9,083 nt of DNA from Treponema sp. (lineage in GTDB: Bacteria > Spirochaetota > Spirochaetia > Treponematales > Breznakiellaceae): positions 1-9,083 of the forward strand of contig WQXE01000077.1 of NCBI GenBank assembly GCA_009784995.1. The letters run 5' to 3'. How positions within the stretch are numbered: the stretch's first letter is position 1; each line of letters opens with the position of its first letter. Shown one piece after another: positions 1 to 6,113 of this stretch. The notes beneath the pieces were generated by a model. That model made no database searches, had not been told where the DNA came from, and was given only the letters and a program-made list of their open reading frames with translations. The position numbers were made by a program, and so were the translations under genes.

Positions 1-1421
1 CGAAGATGAGAAACTGTAAATCCGCCTGATTTTTTTGAATCGTATGAGAAGTAAGCCTGAACATTGAGTTCCGGTTTTGCTTCGCTGATAATTTTAATTG
101 AGTTTTTGTTCGCGCCGACAGTACCGTCCGCTCCAAGTCCGTAGAAAAGGGCTTCGTACATGCCTTCTTCCGCGAGAACAAACTCAGTATCGTAATCAAG
201 ACTTTTGCCAAGAACATCATCTTTAATACCAACCGCGAAGTTGTGGATTTTTTTGCCGGAAAGGTTTTCAAATACAGCTTTTACCATAGTTGGTGTAAAT
301 TCCTTTGAACCAAGACCGTAACGTCCGCCAACAATAGCCGGGTTAGCTTTAAATTCGCCTGATGCCTGCATTTCCGCGATGGCTGTGCGAACATCCTGAT
401 ACAACGGTTCACCATTGGAACCCGGATCTTTTGTTCGGTCAAGAACAGCGATTGATTTTACAGAATCTGGTATCGCTTTTACAAACGCTTTCGCGTCAAA
501 CGGGCGGTATAGGCGAACCTTTACCATACCGGTTTTTTCTCCCTTACCGTTAAGATAATCGATTGTTTCTTCTACTGTATCAGCGCCGGAACCCATGATA
601 ATGACTACTTTTTCCGCGTCTTTCGCGCCGTAGTAATCGAACAATTTATAAGCTCTGCCTGTCAATTTGGCGTATTTATCCATTTCTGCCTGAACGATAG
701 CAGGTGTCGCTTCGTAATATTTATTTACACCTTCACGACCCTGGAAATAAGTGTCCGGGTTTTGTGATGTACCGCGAATCATTGGTTTTTCGGGAGTAAG
801 ACCGCGAGTACGGTGTTCCGCGACAAGATCATCATCGATCATTTGACGCATTAAATCGTAAGAAGCTTCTTCGACTTTCTGCATTTCATGGCTGGTGCGG
901 AAACCGTCAAAGAAATGAAGGAAAGGAACTCTTGAACGCAGGGTAGCCGCGTGAGCGATAATCGCCAGATCCATTACTTCCTGAACGTTGTTGGAAGAAA
1001 GCATTGCCCAGCCTGTTTGGCGGCATGCCATAACATCCTGGTGATCACCGAAAATACAAAGGCTTGATGTAGCCAAAGCGCGCGCTGATATATGGAATAC
1101 AGTAGAAGTAAGCTCGCCCGCGACCTTGTACATGGTAGGAATCATGAGCAAAAGACCCTGAGAAGCGGTAAAAGTTGTGGAAAGCGCGCCGGTAGTCAAA
1201 GCGCCGTGTACAGCCGCCGCCGCGCCCGCTTCGGATTGCAATTCTACAACATCAGGAATGGTACCCCAGATATTTTTACGTCCCTGGGCAGAAAACTCAT
1301 CGGAGAGTTCTCCCATCTGACTGGAAGGGGTAATCGGATAAATAGCTATTACTTCGCTAAGAGCGTGGGCAACATGCGCCGCTGCGGTGTTACCTTCAAT
1401 CGTGACAAAATTCTTTGACAT
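1..1421 (-). CDS. nifJ: Pyruvate:ferredoxin (flavodoxin) oxidoreductase, N-terminal part (partial, runs off left edge)
   Basis: This enzyme oxidatively decarboxylates pyruvate with CoA to acetyl-CoA and CO2, passing electrons to ferredoxin or flavodoxin; it is cytoplasmic and central to anaerobic metabolism. The visible 473 codons cover domain I, domain II and the start of the next domain of a protein usually near 1,180 residues. The substrate motif YPITPSS lies at residues 28-34, EAGA at 64-67 and SAR at 112-114. By numbering these match the pyruvate/thiamine-site residues Thr31, Glu64 and Arg114 known from the Desulfovibrio africanus enzyme. The visible end reads SGGFTVSHLR, a conserved stretch of the family. 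The frame is open throughout. The ATG at 1421 is preceded by AGAGGA and starts the typical N-terminus. The iron-sulfur clusters and the thiamine-binding C-terminal domain lie outside the window. Identification is secure. Confidence 0.96.
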   Translation of the reverse strand, partial: MSKNFVTIEGNTAAAHVAHALSEVIAIYPITPSSQMGELSDEFSAQGRKNIWGTIPDVVELQSEAGAAAAVHGALTTGALSTTFTASQGLLLMIPTMYKVAGELTSTVFHISARALATSSLCIFGDHQDVMACRQTGWAMLSSNNVQEVMDLAIIAHAATLRSRVPFLHFFDGFRTSHEMQKVEEASYDLMRQMIDDDLVAEHRTRGLTPEKPMIRGTSQNPDTYFQGREGVNKYYEATPAIVQAEMDKYAKLTGRAYKLFDYYGAKDAEKVVIIMGSGADTVEETIDYLNGKGEKTGMVKVRLYRPFDAKAFVKAIPDSVKSIAVLDRTKDPGSNGEPLYQDVRTAIAEMQASGEFKANPAIVGGRYGLGSKEFTPTMVKAVFENLSGKKIHNFAVGIKDDVLGKSLDYDTEFVLAEEGMYEALFYGLGADGTVGANKNSIKIISEAKPELNVQAYFSYDSKKSGGFTVSHL

Positions 1422-1459
1422 TTTTTTCCTCTACTTATTAGTTATTGTATTTCAAAACG

Positions 1460-1488
1460 ATCTTAACATGATTTATTGGTATGTTCAA
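1460..1488 (-). promoter_or_regulatory. Candidate sigma-70 promoter of nifJ
   Basis: On the minus strand, TTGAAC (1483-1488) and TAAGAT (1460-1465) are separated by 17 bases. Transcription would start about 30 bases before the nifJ ATG, leaving a short leader that carries the AGAGGA ribosome site. This is a consensus match only. Confidence 0.45.
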
Positions 1489-1507
1489 CCAGAAAAATCG
1501 ACATTCC

Positions 1508-1534
1508 TTGACTATTTCAAAAAACAGATATAAT
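1508..1534 (+). promoter_or_regulatory. Candidate sigma-70 promoter of the small secreted-protein gene at 1609
   Basis: TTGACT (1508-1513) is followed by a perfect TATAAT (1529-1534). The spacer is 15 bases to TATAAT, or 17 bases if the overlapping TAATAA at 1531-1536 is the true -10. The predicted start near 1541 gives a leader of about 70 bases containing the hairpin at 1561-1592. The nifJ promoter lies back to back with it, so this gap is a divergent promoter region. Confidence 0.55.
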
Positions 1535-1560
1535 AATAAACAAGTATACAACCATATATC

Positions 1561-1592
1561 TTGTTACATGGTAATTTTATACCATAAAACAA
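1561..1592 (+). promoter_or_regulatory. Leader hairpin just before the ribosome site of the 1609 gene
   Basis: TTGTT (1561-1565) pairs with AACAA (1588-1592) and ATGGTA (1568-1573) pairs with TACCAT (1580-1585), with a 2x2 internal loop and a six-base terminal loop. The hairpin ends seven bases before the GGAGG at 1599-1603. There is no T-run after it, so it is not a terminator. It may stabilise the mRNA or modulate translation. The stem is seen; the role is inferred. Confidence 0.4.
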
Positions 1593-1608
1593 AGTATTGG
1601 AGGAAAAA

Positions 1609-1992
1609 ATGAAGAAATTTTGGATTATAGCGCTTGTAATGGCAATATTCACTGTTTCGGGTGTTTTTGCACAGGAACAAAATTGGTGGATCACTAATAG
1701 AGAAAATGGTCAAAGAGCTAGAAACAATCAGGTAACCCTTACACTTGGAGAAAATTTTGTTTATATCTACTTTAGTGAAGGCTTACCTGGCGCTAATTTC
1801 GACAGATTCAGAATCAATTTTACAATCAGCAGACCATTGGAAGTATTCTGGCAATGCGCATACTATGCAGATATGCAAGGCGGAGTATTAGGTAGCGTAG
1901 AATCTGTAGGTGTAATTGAAGCAGGACCAATCGAATATAAAAACAAAAAAAGCTGCTCTTTGGTAACCCTTTTTGCAAAATATCGAAAATAG
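1609..1992 (+). CDS. Small secreted protein of unknown function
   Basis: I do not recognise this 127-residue protein. It begins with a signal peptide: MKK, a hydrophobic stretch to about residue 18, then VFA followed by QEQ, so signal peptidase I probably cuts near residue 21. There is no lipobox cysteine. The mature part is rich in beta-forming residues (VTLTLG, FVYIYF, RFRINFTI), consistent with a small beta-sandwich exported protein. I chose ATG 1609 because GGAGG lies six bases upstream; a TTG four codons earlier would overlap that site. The last 15 or so residues turn basic after an A-rich run (1939-1951) and look unlike the rest, so the tail may be frayed by an indel. The gene is convergent with the small secreted protein at 2046-2372. 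Function unknown. Confidence 0.75.
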   Translation: MKKFWIIALVMAIFTVSGVFAQEQNWWITNRENGQRARNNQVTLTLGENFVYIYFSEGLPGANFDRFRINFTISRPLEVFWQCAYYADMQGGVLGSVESVGVIEAGPIEYKNKKSCSLVTLFAKYRK

Positions 1993-2045
1993 TTTTTGGA
2001 AAAAATTTTAGGTTGTTTATATTTATAAAAAAAATTAAACTTTTA

Positions 2046-2372
2046 TTATTTTGTTAATACAAATTCGGTAAAGTCGATTTGGAAAGCTCCTCTTATGCCG
2101 CCGCCAGCTCTTCTTGCTGTCCCTTCACCTTCAGTAGAAAATACTAATAAATTTGCGACATCTGTAGTGCCTAATGTATAGGTCTCACCAACCTGAATTT
2201 GGTTTCCAGCTAAAAGATTTCTATACTGAAAATTACCCTGATAATCACTTCCCCACTGGAAATTATCCAGAACTCTGAGAGTATATCTGCCTAAATCAGC
2301 TTTGAATGTTTGCGCAAACAATGCAGGAACCAAAAGACAAAGAATTAAACCCACCATAAATGTTTTTTTCAT
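2046..2372 (-). CDS. Small secreted protein of unknown function
   Basis: This is a 108-residue protein I cannot assign. The first 20 residues form a clear signal peptide (MKK, then a Leu/Ile/Val core, then LFA followed by QTF), so the mature product would be about 88 residues in the periplasm or outside. It has no lipobox cysteine and no membrane segment after the signal. The mature part alternates aromatic and polar residues (LDNFQWGSDYQ, GETYTLG, NLLVFST) and ends in IDFTEFVLTK, which looks like the last strand of a beta-sandwich or carbohydrate-binding-like module; that is only an impression. GGAAG sits upstream of the ATG at 2372. It converges with the other small secreted gene at 1609-1992 and lies downstream of the toxin-antitoxin pair on the same strand, separated by 119 bases. 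Confidence 0.78.
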   Translation of the reverse strand: MKKTFMVGLILCLLVPALFAQTFKADLGRYTLRVLDNFQWGSDYQGNFQYRNLLAGNQIQVGETYTLGTTDVANLLVFSTEGEGTARRAGGGIRGAFQIDFTEFVLTK

Positions 2373-2388
2373 AATAAAACTTCCAAAA

Positions 2389-2417
2389 AATAATTATTCG
2401 GCAATGCCGATATTATT
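2389..2417 (-). terminator. Possible weak terminator after the toxin-antitoxin pair
   Basis: In the minus direction AATAAT, CGGC, a three-base loop, GCCG and ATTATT can fold into an interrupted stem, followed directly by a run of T (A-run at 2385-2390 on the plus strand). It lies 75 bases past the antitoxin stop and just before the GGAAG of the 2372 gene. It could end the upstream operon or shape the leader of the next gene. The GC stem is only four pairs, so the call is weak. Confidence 0.3.
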
Positions 2418-2420
2418 TAT

Positions 2421-2449
2421 AGAATAATATTGAATACCAAAAATTACAA
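2421..2449 (-). promoter_or_regulatory. Possible promoter of the secreted-protein gene at 2372
   Basis: On the minus strand TTGTAA (2444-2449) and TATTCT (2421-2426) are 17 bases apart. The -10 sits in an eight-base perfect inverted repeat (2410-2417 with 2423-2430). AT-rich DNA gives many such matches by chance, so confidence is low. Confidence 0.28.
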
Positions 2450-2491
2450 ACTTTATTTTAATCATGGTGTTATCACAGCAGTTTAAATTAT

Positions 2492-2755
2492 TTAAGCGGA
2501 TACTGTAAGCCCAAGTCCAAGAGCAGATGATACTCTTATAAATGTGAGCATATTACAATTAATCCCATTTTCAATTTTAGATAATTGCTGTTGTGTAACA
2601 CGGCTTTTTTGAGCAAGTTCCTTTTGAGTCATACCGCTTTTTTCACGTGCTTCTACTATTGCATAACTCAGATTAAGCAAGCGTTTTTCCTCTTCAAATA
2701 ATTTTTTGAATTCCGGATCTTTTAATTCTTCTTTAAGATGTTTTTCAAAATTCAC
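2492..2755 (-). CDS. higA: HigA-type antitoxin, Xre-family helix-turn-helix protein
   Basis: This 87-residue DNA-binding protein should neutralise the toxin encoded just upstream and repress their shared promoter. An N-terminal charged helix (about 1-30) precedes an Xre/Cro helix-turn-helix. MTQKELAQKS (42-51) is the first part and VTQQQLSKIENG (53-64) contains the recognition helix, a textbook fit. The start is GTG at 2755, overlapping the toxin stop as GTGA, with AGGGGG upstream inside the toxin gene; this indicates translational coupling. Toxin-first order is typical of HigBA and unlike most RelBE pairs. The symbol is given by family and order; a generic Xre antitoxin label would be equally safe. 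Confidence 0.85.
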   Translation of the reverse strand: MNFEKHLKEELKDPEFKKLFEEEKRLLNLSYAIVEAREKSGMTQKELAQKSRVTQQQLSKIENGINCNMLTFIRVSSALGLGLTVSA

Positions 2756-3129
2756 AATAACCCCCTAATTTTTTGCTCTGAATACCTTTCTAAAAAATTA
2801 GTACGATTCTTTTTTGCTAATTTTATTTCAGATACAGGTACTTTATCTGTATGTTTATCAAATACATTCGTAAGAATCATTATATTTTGATAACAAAAGA
2901 AATACAAAATTCTCACTTGTGTTCCCGTTAATTTAATTCTTAACTCATGTATTCCATCTTCTAAAAGATCTGCATACGGTCTATGTAAATTTGCTCCATT
3001 CTCTTTTAGATAATCAATAAACGCTAAAGTTTTTGCTCGTTCATTGATTGAAAGCTTTCTTATATATTCTTCAACAGGTTTTGTGCCATCTTGCTCAATA
3101 TAGTAAAGAACATACCATTTTTTGCTCAT
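2752..3129 (-). CDS. higB: HigB-like toxin of the RelE/phage Gp49-like family
   Basis: This 125-residue protein resembles the Gp49-like branch of the RelE superfamily, whose members are ribosome-dependent mRNA endonucleases that arrest growth. Supporting features are the N-terminal strand WYVLYYIEQDG, the helical region 18-44, HELRIKLTGTQVRILYFF at 61-78 (the core sheet with basic residues) and the C-terminal pattern LTNVFDKHTDKVPVSEIKLA. The length is normal. The antitoxin gene follows with a four-base overlap. No Shine-Dalgarno sequence precedes the ATG at 3129, and a good -10 box lies five bases upstream, so the mRNA is predicted to be leaderless. The pair sits in an AT-rich block next to groEL, as expected of a horizontally acquired module. 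Activity is inferred from family only. Confidence 0.85.
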   Translation of the reverse strand: MSKKWYVLYYIEQDGTKPVEEYIRKLSINERAKTLAFIDYLKENGANLHRPYADLLEDGIHELRIKLTGTQVRILYFFCYQNIMILTNVFDKHTDKVPVSEIKLAKKNRTNFLERYSEQKIRGLL

Positions 3130-3134
3130 ACTAA

Positions 3135-3163
3135 ATAATACATCAAAAAAGGTGTAAAGTAAA
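3135..3163 (-). promoter_or_regulatory. Promoter of higBA, predicted leaderless
   Basis: On the minus strand TTTACT (3158-3163) and TATTAT (3135-3140) are exactly 17 bases apart. The -10 ends five bases before the toxin ATG, placing the transcription start at or very near the A of ATG. The -35 lies about a dozen bases beyond the groEL terminator T-run. Autorepression by HigA here would be usual for the family, though I see no clear palindromic operator. Confidence 0.55.
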
Positions 3164-3174
3164 GTAATGAAACC

Positions 3175-3220
3175 AAAAAAAGGCTGTCCAGCACCTAAAT
3201 ACTTAGATGCTGGACAAGCC
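3175..3220 (-). terminator. Intrinsic terminator of groEL
   Basis: On the minus strand GGCT, a bulged T, GTCCAGCATCTAA, loop GTAT, TTAGGTGCTGGAC and AGCC fold into a stem of about 17 pairs (one U-G wobble), followed at once by seven T (A-run 3175-3181 on the plus strand). It lies 40 bases past the groEL stop. This is the strongest structure in the window and separates groEL from the toxin-antitoxin promoter. Confidence 0.93.
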
Positions 3221-3260
3221 CAAATAAAAACAATAATTAAACTCCGTGGAAACTCTTTGT

Positions 3261-4904
3261 CTAGTAGTCCATTCCGCCCATGCCACCCATTCCGCCACCC
3301 GGCATCGCGGGAGCTTCTTTCTTTTCAGGGATATCTGTAATGGCGCATTCTGTAGTGAGCAATAAACTCGCTATTGAAGCGGCGTTTTGCAGAGCTGAAC
3401 GGGTAACTTTCGCGGGGTCAATAATACCCGCTTTCATCATATCCACCCATTCCATCTTCGCGGCGTCAAAACCGATGCCTTTTTTCTCGTTTCTAGCTCT
3501 TTCGGCGATAACCGCTCCGTCTAAACCAGCGTTTTCCGCTATTTGGCGGATTGGCTCTTCTAAAGCGCGCTTTACGATTTTAAAGCCAACTTTTTCGTCG
3601 TCTGTAAGACCGCCAAGGTCCGCTTTGTCCAACGCAAGCGCGGCTTGAATCATGGCGATCGCGCCGCCGGAAACGATACCTTCGTCGATAGCCGCGCGAG
3701 TCGCGGAAAGAGCGTCTTCTACTCTGTGCTTCTTTTCTTTAAGTTCAACTTCTGTAGCGGCGCCAACGTTAATTACAGCTACACCGCCGGCAAGTTTCGC
3801 GAGGCGTTCCTGTAATTTTTCGCGGTCATAATCGCTTGAAGTGTCTTCGATCTGCGCTTTAATCTGCGCGATTCTGTCCTGAATGTCTTTTTGCTTGCCT
3901 GCGCCGTTAATAATCGTTGTGTTGTCTTTGTCGATTTTTACAGTTTTTGCCTTTCCAAGCTGAGAAATGTCTGTGTTTTCAAGTTTGAGTCCGAGTTCTT
4001 CAGAAATTACTTCGCCGCCTGTTAAAATGGCGATGTCTTCGAGCATCGCTTTTCTGCGATCGCCAAAACCGGGCGCTTTTACCGCGCAGGTGCGCAATGT
4101 TCCGCGCAAGCTGTTTACAACAAGGGTTGAAAGCGCTTCACCGTCACAGTCTTCTGCGATGATAAGCAGAGGTTTGCCGCTTTGAGCTACTTTTTCAAGC
4201 AACGGAAGCATATCTTTCATGCTGGAAACTTTTTTATCATGAATAAGAATGAAAACATCTTCGTAAACGCTGGTCATTGTATCGCGGTCAGTTACGAAAT
4301 AAGCTGAAATATAACCGCGGTCAAACTGCATACCTTCGACAAATTCGATGCTTGTATCCATTGTTTTAGATTCTTCGACAGTGATAACTCCGTCTTTTCC
4401 AACTTTTTCCATCGCGTCTGCGATTGTATTGCCGATTTCGGTGTCGTTATTGGCGGAAACCGAGGCAACATGGGAAATTTCTTCTTTATCTTTAATGTCT
4501 TTTGAGCTTTTTTTGATTTCTTCTACCGCGATTGTTACAGCTTTATCGATACCGCGTTTGAGTTCAAGCGGGGTCATACCTGCTGCTACGGATTTAAGTC
4601 CTTCTTTTACTAAAGAATATGCCAAAACAGTGGCGGTTGTGGTACCATCGCCGGCTACATCGTTTGTTTTAGTCGCTACTTCTTTTAAAAGCTGAGCGCC
4701 CATATTTTCGTAAGGATCTGCAAGTTCAATCTCTTTCGCGACAGAAACTCCGTCCTTTGTTACTGTCGGCGCGCCGAATTTCTTGTCTAAAAGAACATTT
4801 CGTCCCTTGGGACCAAGCGTTACCTTAACGGCTTTTGAAATTTGCTCAACTCCTGATAATAATTTTCGCCGGGCTTCTTCGTTGAACATCAACTGTTTTG
4901 CCAT
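3261..4904 (-). CDS. groEL: Chaperonin GroEL (60 kDa, Hsp60)
   Basis: GroEL forms the double-ring ATP-driven folding chamber of the cytoplasm and works with the GroES lid. At 547 residues the gene is full length. ATP-site motifs are present: TLGPKGRNV at 29-37 and GDGTTT at 85-90 (catalytic Asp86, equivalent to E. coli Asp87). VEDAL at 395-399 carries Asp397, equivalent to Asp398. The chaperonin signature AAIDEGIVSGGA is at 404-415. The C-terminus is the usual Gly-Met tail (GGGMGGMGGM) ending DY. The ATG at 4904 is preceded by AGGAG and gives the standard MAK N-terminus. The gene stands alone: no groES adjoins it on either side and a strong terminator follows. I find no CIRCE element upstream, so HrcA control at this promoter is not supported. 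Confidence 0.99.
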   Translation of the reverse strand: MAKQLMFNEEARRKLLSGVEQISKAVKVTLGPKGRNVLLDKKFGAPTVTKDGVSVAKEIELADPYENMGAQLLKEVATKTNDVAGDGTTTATVLAYSLVKEGLKSVAAGMTPLELKRGIDKAVTIAVEEIKKSSKDIKDKEEISHVASVSANNDTEIGNTIADAMEKVGKDGVITVEESKTMDTSIEFVEGMQFDRGYISAYFVTDRDTMTSVYEDVFILIHDKKVSSMKDMLPLLEKVAQSGKPLLIIAEDCDGEALSTLVVNSLRGTLRTCAVKAPGFGDRRKAMLEDIAILTGGEVISEELGLKLENTDISQLGKAKTVKIDKDNTTIINGAGKQKDIQDRIAQIKAQIEDTSSDYDREKLQERLAKLAGGVAVINVGAATEVELKEKKHRVEDALSATRAAIDEGIVSGGAIAMIQAALALDKADLGGLTDDEKVGFKIVKRALEEPIRQIAENAGLDGAVIAERARNEKKGIGFDAAKMEWVDMMKAGIIDPAKVTRSALQNAASIASLLLTTECAITDIPEKKEAPAMPGGGMGGMGGMDY

Positions 4905-4944
4905 AATCTTTCTCTCCTCTTGTTTATTGCGGCGCCAAAAGGGT

Positions 4945-4994
4945 AATTTGACGCCAAATTATTAATATTTATGGATTCAGGCCGAACCCTCCAA
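4945..4994 (-). promoter_or_regulatory. Candidate groEL promoter with an adjacent palindrome
   Basis: On the minus strand TTGGAG (4989-4994) and TAAATA (4966-4971) are 17 bases apart. Just downstream, 4945-4960 is a palindrome, AATTTG-GCGT-CAAATT, close to the predicted start, and TTTGGCG occurs again 19 bases further on. The palindrome could be an operator in place of the missing CIRCE. The promoter match is modest. Confidence 0.35.
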
Positions 4995-5048
4995 CAATCT
5001 AACAGAAAATAATAACTTCTACAATAGGTATATCCAAAAATTTAACTC

Positions 5049-5077
5049 TTTACCAATGAAGTAAAATCATATATACT
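5049..5077 (+). promoter_or_regulatory. Promoter of the helical-repeat/LysM operon
   Basis: TTTACC (5049-5054) and TATACT (5072-5077) are 17 bases apart. The predicted start near 5084 gives a leader of about 28 bases with a strong GGAGG at 5102-5106. This promoter is divergent from that of groEL. Confidence 0.5.
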
Positions 5078-5111
5078 GCTTCTGTCAACCATATTAAGTA
5101 TGGAGGGGTAA

Positions 5112-6113
5112 ATGAGAAAACAAAACTTTTTTTTATTTATATTAGTATTTATAATGGCTGCTTCGGTATCAATGGAAGCTTTCAGTCAATCCGCGGCTGC
5201 CGGCACTTTAGCCAGGGTAAACGAAGCCCGCCAGAAAGCTATGGACTTTGAATGTCCCGCGTATTTTCCAAGTGATTGGGAAAACCTGGAAAATCAATAT
5301 GGAATTGTAAGCAGAGGACAGCAAACAGCAGCCGTTTATGAAAACCTTGCCGCCGAATATGACGCTATTTTCAAAAAAACAATCCCTCTTTACGCTCAAG
5401 CCTGGGAAGATGACATTATTTTAACTAGATACATGCTGTTTGGCACTGTTTTTATCGAAAGTTTTCCGGAATTATTAAATAAAGCTGATGAAATCGCTCT
5501 TAGAGCGATGGCTCAATATGAAGCCGAAGATTACTACACCGCGAAGATCACCGCAGAAAACGCCTTGAATGAATATGGAACCCTATTAATGGGTGTAAGA
5601 GTTTTCACAGCAAGACAGGAAATTCTGGATCGCGGTTTTAGGCAGTATGATTTGGAAAATTTTAACAGAGCGGAAGAAGTCGCGCAAACCGCGTTAAACG
5701 AATACTATTCCGGCAATAACGAAGCGGCGATAACTAACGGCGAAGAAGCTTTACTCCGCTATAATATTATACTTTCAAACGGATGGGTTGTATTTTCCGT
5801 TTTTCGTCAAGCATCCGCTTTTGAAGAAAGAGAATTCGCATTAATCGAAAGAGCGAATATCGCTTCGCGCGAAACTTTCCGAGCCGCTGACGCTCTTTAT
5901 AATCAAGCTTCGGATCTTTTAGCTTCTGAAGATTATAACGAAGCGGCTCTTTTATTTATCGAAGCGGAAGCTATGTATTTAATATCCAGGCAAGAAACAG
6001 AAAATAGAAGATTAAGAGCTATAGAAGCGATCAGAATGGCGGAAGATAAAATAGAAGAAAGTAAAGAAACAGCCGTTGAAGCTGAAAGAATAATAGAAGG
6101 AGGTTTAAGATAA
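5112..6113 (+). CDS. Secreted alpha-helical-repeat protein, function unknown
   Basis: This 333-residue protein has a signal peptide (basic MRKQ, hydrophobic core to about residue 18, cleavage near AFS-QSA at 25), so it should lie in the periplasm. It has no lipobox cysteine. The mature part is almost wholly helical, with repeated units of the form aromatic, acidic pair, Tyr or Phe, then an Ala-rich helix. Examples are YEAEDYYTAKITAENAL (136-152), YDLENFNRAEEVAQTAL (179-195) and ASEDYNEAALLFIEAEAMYL (271-290), resembling degenerate tetratricopeptide-like repeats. The C-terminus (292-327) is charged and may form a coiled coil. The start has GGAGG six bases upstream. The next gene begins right after its stop and shares the repeat style, so the two products probably act together at the envelope. 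The exact role is unknown. Confidence 0.8.
   Translation: MRKQNFFLFILVFIMAASVSMEAFSQSAAAGTLARVNEARQKAMDFECPAYFPSDWENLENQYGIVSRGQQTAAVYENLAAEYDAIFKKTIPLYAQAWEDDIILTRYMLFGTVFIESFPELLNKADEIALRAMAQYEAEDYYTAKITAENALNEYGTLLMGVRVFTARQEILDRGFRQYDLENFNRAEEVAQTALNEYYSGNNEAAITNGEEALLRYNIILSNGWVVFSVFRQASAFEEREFALIERANIASRETFRAADALYNQASDLLASEDYNEAALLFIEAEAMYLISRQETENRRLRAIEAIRMAEDKIEESKETAVEAERIIEGGLR

Noticed and set aside
1092..1418. Plus-strand ORF of 108 codons opposite nifJ
   Set aside because: It lies wholly antisense to well-conserved nifJ sequence, is Arg/Ser-rich with no recognisable domain, and has no convincing ribosome site.
1597..1608. TTG start for the small secreted protein
   Set aside because: The TTG overlaps the GGAGG that serves the ATG at 1609, and the signal peptide begins properly at MKK.
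1939..1960. Programmed frameshift at the A-run in the 1609 gene
   Set aside because: AAAAAAG is present but not in the phase needed for a canonical -1 slip, and neither alternative frame gives a convincing tail. A simple indel remains possible.
1993..2045. Bidirectional terminator between the two convergent small genes
   Set aside because: Only a very weak A/T stem is seen, without a stable GC core followed by a T-run in either direction.
3280..4695. Several plus-strand ORFs opposite groEL
   Set aside because: They are shadows of the groEL codon pattern, with biased Ser/Pro/Ala composition and no start signals.
4905..5111. CIRCE element before groEL
   Set aside because: No TTAGCACTC or GAGTGCTAA half-site, exact or near-exact, is visible.
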